DNA of 64,000 bases, taken from positions 1,225,790 to 1,289,789 of the forward strand of contig QANY01004770.1 of assembly GCA_003255025.1 (NCBI GenBank). Direction: 5' to 3'. The notes beneath the pieces were generated by a model, which ran no database searches, was not told where the DNA came from, and saw nothing but the letters and a program-made list of their open reading frames with translations. The position numbers were made by a program, and so were the translations under genes. The DNA is from Datisca glomerata (Eukaryota; Streptophyta; Magnoliopsida; Cucurbitales; Datiscaceae). Positions 54,790-64,000 of the stretch are shown here, piece by piece; the stretch's first letter is position 1, and each line of letters begins with the position of its first letter.

Positions 54790-55222
54790 ATTGCAAGATA
54801 TATTCATTATATTGTTGGTGGACATTAATAAGTTCAAAGTTGTGGATGGTTATATTCATTATATTGTACATTTGTAAGATAGGACTTGTACGTATCGAAT
54901 GTGAGATTTGGAAGAGATGTTGTGTGCGCATGCTTGTGCGGTTTTTTTAATAAGTGCATGAGTTTTTACCCTTATGTTTCTATTTATTACTTAAGAATGA
55001 ACTATTTGCAGCATACTCTTCCAATATTAATCTCGTTAAAAAAATTTGAGTGAAATTTATAATTTGAAGTGTAAGATCAATTGTTAGACCACCCATGGTT
55101 AGGTGTCAACTTGGAAGGCCTAAAAAGAGGAGGATTAAAGCTTCTGGTGAAAAGAATAAGGTGAAATGTGTTTCGTGTGGTCATTTTGGTCACAATAAAA
55201 GGACATGCAAGAACCCAAAAAT
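54790..55222 (+). pseudogene. MuDR-type (MULE) transposase C-terminal remnant
   Basis: MULE transposases cut and move DNA elements. At about 54820-54950 the sequence reads 'KFKVVDGYIHYIVHL', a stop, then 'RTCTYRM', a stop, 'DLEEMLCAHACAVF': the SWIM zinc finger ('RTCxCRxWDLxxxPCxHACA') with one Cys replaced by Tyr and Trp replaced by a stop. At 55084-55222 it reads 'RCQLGRPKKRRIKASGEKNK' and 'VKCVSCGHFGHNKRTCKNP', an intact CCHC knuckle (CxxCGxxGHNKRTC). The DDE catalytic core is not present in the window, so it is a 3' fragment. No terminal inverted repeats identified. Confidence 0.82.
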
Positions 55223-55850
55223 TTAGCTGCTAGTTCTTCTGATCGAAAATATTTGTTTTGACTATTTTTGCACTGTTCTGGAAATAGAAGAACTATCTGC
55301 AGCATGTTCTTACTATCTCTTTTATTTTGAATAATTTTTTTTGGTTAAATATATGTTTATGAGTTGTAAACACATTTTTAACATGTTCAGTCTGGAGATA
55401 TAATGTACTTTGCTGCACATTTGTTAGTGCCTTTTATGTTTTTTGTTCCTTAAAATACATATAGATTTTACTAAGTTGTAATGTATTTTGATATTATCTC
55501 TGTGATATTTCAACAATAAATATTTCGTTAATTATATGTCACTAAATCGAAAACATGTTTTTAATTTAGTTGCTAGTTCTTCTCATTGAAACTGTTTATT
55601 TTGATAAGTTTTGTCTGGTTGTGAAAATAGAAGAACTATATGCAGCATACTCTTACAGTCTCTTTTATTTTGAATAAAAATATTTTTGGATAGATATATG
55701 TTTACGAGTTGTTACTGCTTGTGTCATGTTTTTTTCCTTGAAAATACATATAGATTTTACTAAGTTGTAATTAATTTTGATATTGTCTTCATGTTATTTC
55801 AACAATAAATATTTCACTAATTATATGTCAAAAAATTGAAAACCTATTTT
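55221..55850 (+). repeat. ~343-bp tandem duplication downstream of the transposase
   Basis: Unit 1 starts ATTTAGCTGCTAGTTCTTCT (55221), unit 2 starts ATTTAGTTGCTAGTTCTTCT (55564). Shared blocks include 'AAATAGAAGAACTAT.TGCAGCAT', 'CATATAGATTTTACTAAGTTG' and 'TTTCAACAATAAATATTTC'. Unit 2 lacks about 60 bases after the 'GAGTTGT' point. Confidence 0.85.
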
Positions 55851-56775
55851 TGACATGGATTATAGAGATGTAACATTAAGGATACCTATAAAGCATGCTA
55901 TTAAAACTAAGAGGAAATAAAGTTATTCTTTTCTAAAACAAGAAAGACGTTCAAATACGAGCATCTCAAAACTAAAGTTTCAATAAAACATCAATGAAGT
56001 ACTAGTCATTTACCTCAACTAATTTATATCTAGCATCCAAATATCGTTCTAAACTTTTAAACATTCAGACATCCAAATATCTAAAAAGTTACGTAAGTTT
56101 CATTAAGTTTCCAAATATATCAAACATCTTTCAAAATATGGTCTAGGTATTACATTGTCTCTTGTGAAAGAATATCGAAAGATGGTGGCTCAAATACGAG
56201 CATCTGAAAAATAGTAAAGAAACATAATATATTTTATGTAAAGACTTTACTTACATGAAGTATACAAATATTTACAAAGTTACTTCATTTGTTATAACCT
56301 CTGCTGGAATTACTTTCTAAATTTTGAGCAACGTTAACCCGCACTCACCAGTTTTAAAGGGGATCAATAATGCTCATTTCTTCAATTGGAAATAACAATT
56401 ATTCATTTTTAATATGATTAAACAATGTAAACATATTGTTGACATGATGTTAACTATATGCTTACAATTTATATAATATCCTTAGTTCTTTACTGATATG
56501 ACATCCTTCAGTTATATTAGGTTTTGATGCAAAAATTGAGTATATGGTTTCATTGGCAGAGAATAAAGAGAGATCATTTACCGATTGAGATTTATCAAAC
56601 AATCGCCTGGCTTGATAAAACTAATTATAGCACATGCTACAAATGACTGCTTCTCCAAGAGAAGAAGTCATGAATATTCTTGAACAAGCTCAAAAGCAAA
56701 AGTATAATCCGACCAAACAAGTTACATTAGACCAAAAGGCTTTTAATTAACTGTTATTACAAGACAACTGCATAT
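55851..56775. other. Unassigned, possibly MULE 3' sequence
   Basis: AT-rich. Contains 'GATCATTTACCGATTGAGAT' and a short open stretch at about 56570-56650 without a known motif. No terminal inverted repeat recognised; ends at the F1 LTR on the minus strand. Confidence 0.4.
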
Positions 56776-58630
56776 TGTTGGATCGGATTTAAGATTTTGA
56801 AGAAAACTATTGAACCATGAATAGTTCATGGGTGAAATATAAAAAAAATTCATTCAAACGTTTAATTCAACTAAAAACAAAACAAATCAGTGAACATGCA
56901 TAATCATATAAACTTATCGAGAAAAGATTAAAATAATTTATACCTTTTCAATTGATGGAAAAATTCTTATTTGATGGGATCTAATTCTATATCTCACGTT
57001 CTTCGTTATTGAGATTCGCAGAGTTATCAATTGATTCTTACACCGACAACCACTTGTTAGAGTTAGAAGAAAATCTCTCAAGGATTTTCATAGGAATTGA
57101 GTGTGGGCTCTCAAAACAATGATTAAAAGAGAAAAATCAAATTTTTCTTCTTCCCTTACTGTCAAAATCGGCAGTAACTCTTTGTGTGGGGGAGAGAGAA
57201 ACATTTTTCTTCTCTGATTAACACACTTAGGGATTAAGTTATCGATAGTATAATGATGCAATCTCTTATATGATAGAGCCAAAATTTTCCCTCTCCCTAC
57301 ACTGTGATGCGCAATTTTTAACACCTCCCCTTGAACTAAAATTGTGTTCAGATTCATCAGTCCAAAATTGATGAATTAAATTGACCCCTATCAATTAATT
57401 AATTTAATTTATTTACTAATTATCTAATAATTAGAAAATAATAAATTAATTAATTTAAACATTAATTTTACTATTCACCAATTTAGTGATGACACTCATC
57501 TTTATGAGTTTTGGAAGTGTACCTTGATCCAAAACACGTTTTTGGTCCAACTGACATTTTTTTCACATTTGTGTTCTTATTAGTTACTCTCGAGACATAA
57601 TTGACCCATATAAATAAATCTATGGGATTCAAATATCCGACTAATTTATCTCCTGAAATTCCTAACCTATTTAATATCGATATCGTATGACTCCAGTATA
57701 GGTCTGACGTCGATAGAACTCCCAATTTATGCATGCTACATTTTTTGTTGGTGTAAATAAACATTTATATTTCACGGTCCATAAAATATTTAATGATATT
57801 ACTCTTCATGATTATCAGTTACAATGAGACCGGGATGTAAAATTATCATTTTACCCCTCGAGTTATTATTTCCTTAAATCATTTATTGACTGTGAATAAG
57901 AAAGACATATTAGTGAAATGTCTCATACAGATCACCATGTCTTATTCAATGACCCATGTCATTGATTACCAGGCCCGATTTATTTATTCACACACCTATA
58001 AATAAAGCGTACAATGATATTGTTGCTTTTGCAATCTTACCACGATTCCATATCTGTGAATCACCCAACTCTAACATAGTTGAATCATGGTCCCAACAGC
58101 CGAAGTATTGTCTGACAATTCGAACTCACTCCTTTGACATATCAAAGATCACAAGTAACTAGGTCAAGTTTTGTATTCACCTCAGGATTAAGACAATTAT
58201 GGAAATACTTTAAGATGTAACCATTAGATTCAAAGCTTGATAAACGGCTTTTCTTTAAACTAATTGGTTACAAGTCTATTCAACATGTTCCATAACATGT
58301 CTAGGTCAAGCATTAGAGTCTCCACTTCCACGCCTTGAGACCGGCATTATTTTGTTCAGCCTAACAGTCATAATTAGATTCTATTACCCAGTCGATCCTA
58401 AGACTACAAATAACATTCTGAACTATCTCGGAAGAGTTTATCTGAAAACCGCTGGGTCTTTACTCTTCATATGTTTATAATAGTTCCAAGACTTAAGTGA
58501 GTAATAAACATCCTTTAATTAAAGAAAAATTTCATTTATTTAAAAAATTCAGTAATACATATATGTCAAAGAAATAAATGTTTACTCATAACTAGATATT
58601 ACATTCTACTTTATGGACATAATTTCAACA
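56776..58630 (-). repeat. 3' LTR of the minus-strand F1 Copia
   Basis: Plus strand TGTTGGATCGGATTT ... ATAATTTCAACA, 1855 bases; reverse complement matches 52812-54686. The open frames 57088-57764 (-) and 57956-58162 (+) lie in the LTR and are not genes. Confidence 0.88.
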
Positions 58631-58644
58631 ATCTCTCCCTTGGA

Positions 58645-59662
58645 CTAAAGTAGGTGTATATAATCTCGTATCCTCATGCCCTCCAGATGACCATCAAAGA
58701 CTTTACTGCTTATATTTTTCGTGAATGGACATGCCAGGTTGTTGACTGTCGATATACGTGTTACTTGAACATCTCCTCGCTGAACTATCTCTCTGATAAG
58801 GTTATACTTCCACTTTATATGTTTGGATCTTTTGTGGCTTCTCAGTTCCTTCGTGTTTACTACAGCCTCACTGTTTTCACAATAAAGTGTCATAGGTTTG
58901 TCAGCATTAAGAACAACTTCAGAGTCTTTCATAACTTTCTAAGTCAAACAACCTCATTTATAGGTTCATAGCCACATATTCAGCTTCCATGGTAGAACCA
59001 ATAATGCAAGATTACTTAATACTTCTACATACCACTACTCCACCATTCAGGATGAACATCGATCCTGATGTGGACTTCCTAGAATCCTTGTCCGCTTGAA
59101 AATCAGAGTCTATATAACCCGTCATGCTCAGGTCAGTACCTGGATACACAAACATGTAGTTCCTCATTCTTCTAAGATAAATATATGCTTGAAAGCATTC
59201 CAATGCTCGACTACAGGATTAGATTGGAAATGACTCACCACGCCTACGACGTAGTAAATATATGGCCTATTGAAAAGCATTGTATACATGAGACTTTCTA
59301 CTGCTGAGGCATAAGAAGTCTTTCTCATGTCTTCCTCTTCTTGAAGATTCTTGGGAGATGCTCCTTGGAGAGTGTGACTCCAACTCTAAAGGGAAGAATC
59401 CCTTCTTGGTGTCTTGCATAATGAAGTGATCCATTATCTTATCAATATAAGATGTTTGAGACAGTCCCAATTGTCTATTCTTCTGATATTGAAAGATCTG
59501 AATACCTAGGACAAAAGTAACTTCTCCAATATGATGCTGATAAAGCTCCAATTTATACGGGGTGAGATCTAACTCCTGCCACCACACCTTTTTCACACCA
59601 GAGGGAATCTTTACTTTAAGAAACTTGACAGCAAGAAAAATGGCACTAGAAGCAAAATGCAT
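58645..59662 (-). pseudogene. F1 Copia RNase H and RT C-terminal fragment
   Basis: Three minus-strand frames, right to left: 59662-59267 has '[20 protein letters not shown]' and '[12 protein letters not shown]', the RT end ('..FVLGIQIxRD...LGLSQxxYIDKIL'). 59203-59012 has 'YMFVYPGTDLSMTGYIDSDF' and 'DKDSRKSTSGSMF'. 58932-58645 has 'LYCENSEAVVNTKELRSHKR', 'IKWKYNLIREIVQRGDVQVT' and 'FTKNISSKVFDGHLEGM'. RNase H acidic residues are partly kept (DSDF; usual CDNSGAV reads CENSEAV). Confidence 0.85.
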
Positions 59663-60882
59663 GCCAATTCAACCACTCCACTGTATTGACATATGATTCT
59701 TCCATTAATCTCCTAAAAGTTAATTCACCAGTTCAACCAAAATTCATATTAATTGTTACACTGAAACATCAATTTCTCATTTGCCAATAGGAATACTGTA
59801 CATAAAGCAAGACGATTCCATGTCTTGAAACTAGACAACAAAGGCATTAATAATACAAAATTTCATAACAAAAACAAGCTTAGGCATCAAAGGAGTCTAG
59901 TAGGAAATTTAAACAACAAAAATAAAGTCTATAAACTAAGAACCAAAAATCAATCAATTACAGAGCCAAGAGCTAATAATGTCTAACGGAAGGCCTAAGA
60001 ACAGAGCCAAGAATAAAAATCAATCCGTTTTTTACCCCTTGTGTAAATCGGTGATAATGTCCAACGAAAGGGCGTGAGGTGCTGCTCGACGACCATGACT
60101 AAAGGTGGCTGTTTTCGATGGATCGGTATCTCGGTGGCTCTGTTGCGCAGTGGTTTCCGATATAAATGTTGGTAGGTTTCTCGATGGAAATCGCTTAAGA
60201 GAGAGGGAGATGGGAGATGGGAGAGACGATTGCTTGAGGCTAGTTTTGCTATTTACTATCTTAGTTAATAGGTTATATTAGTTGGTGGACCATTCTTACA
60301 ATTACTATTATCTAAGAGTTATTGTTACTAATTATTTATATAATAGGGCTACTCATGTCAAAAACCTAAAATTTTAAAAGTCCAAGCTCGTTTTTGCAAC
60401 CAAATACATTTATGGGCCATTTTTGTAGTCCAATATACAAAAATGGGCCATATAATATGATTTCTGCTTTTATTATGACCTTATTTCAGTTTTACATATT
60501 CCTTAGAATTTAATTTTCCCTTTTATGCGAGCTTTCAACACCCCGAAGACTGGTTCTACTTCAGGCTCGAACATCGAGTTATACCGAAATCAAGCAGTGG
60601 ATTTCTCCTCCTAAGAACAACATTCCAAGGCCTTTTGGTTCCATTTGATCTCTAATTTAGGGGTGCATTTCTTCTACCCTTATGTCTACTGTTTACACCC
60701 CCCCCCCCCCCCCCACTAAAAATTGGTTCTGGTTCAAATGAGCTTTTTCTTCGAGTTCAAACAATTTCTGCGCTAAAAGTGTTATCCGTTACTATTACTT
60801 TTGTTGCTCTAGTTCCAAAAATTATTGGTTCATATGGACCTTACTCAAATGGCTATTCATGTTCACTTTCTATATGTACAGG
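59663..60882. other. No gene recognised; purine tract and poly-C run
   Basis: Moderately GC-rich patch at 60050-60230 with 'GAGAGAGGGAGATGGGAGATGGGAGAGACG' split around repeats, then AT-rich DNA with 'ATGGGCCAT' twice (60412, 60443). A C(17) run lies at 60698-60714. No conserved coding motif on either strand. Confidence 0.5.
60698..60714 (+). repeat. Poly-C run, 17 bases
   Basis: Seventeen C in a row. True length is uncertain because homopolymers are error-prone in sequencing. Confidence 0.9.
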
Positions 60883-62228
60883 TGTTAGGATTGTTTTCTA
60901 AAAGATCTGGAGTTATATGTTTGCATTGATAATTATTATTGAATTATAATACTTGATATTTTTAATTACATGTAAACATTATTGTTTAAGATCCACAAGT
61001 ATATAGTAATTGGTTTGTGGGCCAACATGAGTTTAGTTCATACAATAAAGTATAACCCAATAGGAGTTTACTAATGCTGGCCGCTTTCACTTAGAAGACT
61101 ATAATACATTAAACTTATCATATAGAGTGACTTACATTGGTCACCAGGTGGAGTGCATTGAAACAAGTAATGAATTTGACTTACAATAAAGTAATATCTT
61201 AACAAAATCATGACTCATTATCGTTATATTATCAGTGCTCTTATTCTTTAGAGAGTTATTTTATAAGTTGGTCGTTTTGATCTGCTATGAATGAGACTCT
61301 ATGAGTCAATAGTCTATGGGTTTGATGGCTAAGTTACTGGATAAAGAGGATCCATAGATTTTCAATCAATAGTAGAGTCCACATACAATTTTCTGTAAGT
61401 GAGATAATAACTCTCAGGTAATTTATTTATGTGATCATAGTAAAGTAGGCATTCAATGTCAGTAATGGAGTATTAGAGACTTGATCATTTTACTTGAGGC
61501 ATCAAGTATGAAAATTATCATAGTTAATTAACAAAACGAGATTCTTATGGATATGAGATGTGTATAAACATTAAGCCAATAGTACTTCACCTAATTATAT
61601 ATGGTACTACTGTGCATGGATATTGCATAAGGAATAATAGGGTGAGGATCTACATTGAGTAATATAAAATACAGTTAGATTTCAATTACAAAATTATAGA
61701 GGAGCAAATTGTAAGTAACAAATAAAAAATTTGATTATCAGTTTAATCAGTAGACTTCATTGATTAGCCAAGATATTTTTTCCTTATGTTCTCCTAACTA
61801 GCCTATAAATTTTAGGTTTTGATGTGACTGATTATTAATGGCATGATGTGGATACCCTAATCCAGTGGTCACATATAAGTAAGGGAAAATTCTAATAAAA
61901 GATAGTGACACACTTAACAAAATCCTAGCATCTTCTCTCTAACCCTAGCTAAAAGTTGGAAAGAGAGAGAGGGAATTTTTTATTTTTTTATTCATGTGGC
62001 CGCACACTCGTTTACTTAATAGTCTGAGAAAGAACAAGAATGATCACAATGACTCAACATGCATGAAAGGCATACAGTTTTGGTTGATACACATCAATCA
62101 AAGATTTCAGATTGATCAAGGTTTTGGATTTTTGCACACAGATCTAGTTCGAGTTTTTTCTCGAAGAATATAAGGAAGGATTTTGACGTTGATAGAAAAG
62201 TTTTGAATTTCTTCTGTCAATTCCTTCA
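60883..62228 (+). repeat. 5' LTR of the second family-B Copia
   Basis: Starts TGTTAGGATTGTTTTCTAAAAG and ends AATTCCTTCA. Landmarks shared with 1454-3014: 'TATAGTAATTGG', 'GGTCGTTTTGATCTGCTATGAATGAGACTC' (in pieces), 'TGAAAATTATCATAGTTAAT'. About 200 bases shorter near the 3' end. Confidence 0.82.
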
Positions 62229-62230
62229 AT

Positions 62231-62242
62231 TAGTATCATAAC
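62231..62242 (+). other. Primer-binding site of the second family-B Copia
   Basis: TAGTATCATAAC, a decayed version of TGGTATCAGAGC two bases after the LTR. Confidence 0.55.
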
Positions 62243-62514
62243 TTTCACAATGAAAGTTAGGATTTTTATGATGTAAAAAGCATGGATTAGATGGAGAATC
62301 TAAGCATGCGAAAAGAGGAGTTGACAAACGAACACAGATGAGCTTACACCACGCAAGCACGGTGACACTACAATGGTGGCTACACCGTAGAGCCGCTGCA
62401 CGACAAGGAAGTAATAGTGGCCCTATTGTGCTACGAAGCAATAGTAGAGGGCGTTGGTACCCTGCATAGCAACAACCCCTACTGCATGAGTGGCAGCGAC
62501 TCTAGCCATGCCAT

Positions 62515-62565
62515 GGTGGCAGCCGTGGTAAGGTGGCAGCCGTGGTAAGGTGGCAGCCGTGGTAA
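62515..62565 (+). repeat. 17-bp tandem repeat in the family-B leader
   Basis: Three perfect copies of GGTGGCAGCCGTGGTAA (62515, 62532, 62549), followed by a partial GGTGGCA. The equivalent leader at 3340-3560 has related GC-rich sequence but not this array. Confidence 0.95.
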
Positions 62566-64000
62566 GGTGGCAAAGGCGGGTCAACATGGATATTGGTTGA
62601 CATGGGTGGCAAAGGCATCGGTGAGGTTCCAATGCCGCTCAATGATGTTCATCCTATGTTGGAGGTTTCTTAAATTTTAAGTTTGAATTAAGATGGGAGA
62701 TAGGTTTGCAAGGATAAGGTTCATCTCTTAAGATGAGATTAATCTTTTGATATATATCTTTTAAACCTTATTGCTTTGAATTTTATGTTTTATTCCGGAC
62801 CATGCTTAGAAAATTTTATATTATGCATGGTAATATTTTAGATACCATGTGACATTAGAGTTCTAAACTAAGTTTTTTTTATTGCATAAAAAAGATAAAT
62901 TTGGCATAATCGATTAGGGGCATAAAATGTTTAACCCTAGAAGCTTGTTACTAGTTTTTTTAAATTTTAATGATCTTACTAGATATTTAATTAAATTGTA
63001 GGATAGTTAGAATTTAAATAATTGTATTAACCTAAAAATTACTAATTGAGCATGCTTAGCTAATTGAGAGAGTTACAAAAGATTAGGTTGGCTAGTTACC
63101 TAATGATATTGCTAACATGTGTTAGTAAAACTAACGATTTAAAACAAGTGGATTATAGTAATGTACTAGGGTACCTTGTCTTCAGTTTTGGAATCTCCTA
63201 AAGGGAGGGTACTGGTTACAAGTATGATTTTCCAACGCCATCACCTGATAAGTGTGTAACTAGGAACAGCCTACCTAAACAGGAGCAATTCACTTAGCAT
63301 GAGTAAGAAGGTGAAATAATGGTGTACACTCCACTTGTTTTGTAATGTCCCGCCTAAGCAATTCTTGTTACTTATCTTAAGAGACCAAAGTGGATGATAT
63401 TTAATATACTAGGTGTTAATACCATATTAGTGGAGTATACGACATTAGTATCATATTGGTAGTTAACTGATTGGATTATCCTACTTGCATGCTTATATTT
63501 ATGGAAATTGGGATAAGTTTATGTTATGCTTAAAACATGCATATATTTATGGAAGTTGGGATACTGTTACATACTTTTGCATTCTTATCTATGACTTTTT
63601 ATTTCTTGTTATTATGTATGCTACGTCTTAATTATAATTTTATTATTTTTCTAGTACACATGTCATCTATGAGCGCTCTTACATCGGAACTTAATTGAAA
63701 ATATTTTTAATAATTAATGGATATTAACTTGGACAAAGTTCTAACCAAGTAAACAAGTAAGTTCGTTCCTAATTAAGCTTTACCCATGTACCTCTTAGAG
63801 TTTCACTTAGAAGGACTACAAATCGATGCCGACATTAGAGATAGAATTTTCAGTTCCATATTGGCCTTCTATGAATGAAGTGTTCGGGCAATAGTAAATT
63901 CATCCTCCATGGAAAATAATATAATTATTAATATATAGGAAATGCTTAGAGAGTGTATTGTTAAACACAAAGACATATTGAAACTCTAGTTAAGGAGCAT

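Larger units (their letters stand above)
56776..59662 (-). mobile_element. 5'-truncated F1 Copia on the minus strand
   Basis: 3' LTR at 56776-58630, polypurine tract CCAAGGGAGAGAT (minus strand) at 58631-58643, then RNase H and RT fragments reading leftward. The element ends within RT at about 59660; integrase, gag and the 5' LTR are absent. It is not a precise copy of the F1 at 46175: many substitutions, so it was an independent insertion. Confidence 0.85.
60883..64000 (+). mobile_element. Second family-B Copia, 5' part (runs off the window)
   Basis: LTR 60883-62228, primer-binding site 62231-62242, then leader and the beginning of gag. It is collinear with 1454-5050: the last ~280 bases match 4800-5050 ('TCTTAGAGTTTCACTTAG', 'CTATGA.TGAAGTGTT', 'CTAGTTAAGGA.CAT'). 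Confidence 0.82.

Noticed and set aside
1..64000. CRISPR arrays, bacterial operons, or integrated pararetrovirus
   Set aside because: No regularly spaced short repeats. All reverse transcriptases seen belong to Copia, Ty3 or LINE types with LTRs or LINE domains, and no movement-protein or coat-protein motifs of plant pararetroviruses were noticed.

Overview
The window is nuclear DNA of a flowering plant, probably a eudicot, although the species cannot be named. It is AT-rich and almost entirely built of old, nested transposable elements. I see no intact host gene. The only host-gene material is fragments: part of a pentatricopeptide-repeat (PPR) gene, two exons of an organellar bL25 ribosomal-protein-like gene, and one unidentified coding-like stretch. 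Nearly every element has in-frame stops or frameshifts, so the 'genes' below are pseudogenes unless stated otherwise.

Layout. 1-842 is the tail of an LTR of Copia family F1. 843-1453 (-) is a Ty3/gypsy gag-protease scrap. 1454-9500 (+) is a full-length but decayed Copia element (family B). 9501-10376 holds nothing recognised. 10377-15275 (-) is a Copia element (family A) with a truncated 5' LTR. 16140-29132 (-) is a large Ty3/gypsy element of the Tat clade with gag, protease, RT, two RNase H domains, integrase, and an extra gene on the OPPOSITE strand between integrase and the 3' LTR. 29133-30270 carries an unknown coding-like scrap and a tRNA-like SINE remnant. 30271-30960 is a Copia LTR/PBS/gag start. 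31030-34375 (+) is a second Tat-clade fragment. 34376-34520 (-) is an L1 LINE reverse-transcriptase scrap.

From 34.85 to 56.8 kb the layers are nested. A PPR fragment (-) and a bL25 fragment (+) were adjacent until a Copia element (family C, 35211-45158, -) inserted between them with a perfect 5-bp target duplication, CCATG. That Copia is itself split inside its reverse-transcriptase gene by a 3.9-kb mosaic (37427-41357) made of two 1.0-kb direct repeats around an L1 fragment. To the right, a MuDR-type transposase remnant (54790-55222, +) was split from the bL25 side by another Copia (family F1, 46175-54686, +). A second F1 element (56776-59662, -) follows, then 1.2 kb of unassigned DNA, then the first 3.1 kb of a second family-B Copia (60883 to the window end).

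The most informative locus is the Tat element. Its antisense gene has a plant-mobile-domain-like N-terminus, three plausible spliceosomal introns and a coiled-coil-like tail, and a 0.5-kb piece of the same gene has been copied into the element's own pol region between RNase H and integrase. Antisense accessory ORFs are known in Tat-clade elements, so the class is not new; the internal copy and the duplicated integrase zinc motif look unusual. Species, insertion ages and expression cannot be judged from sequence alone.
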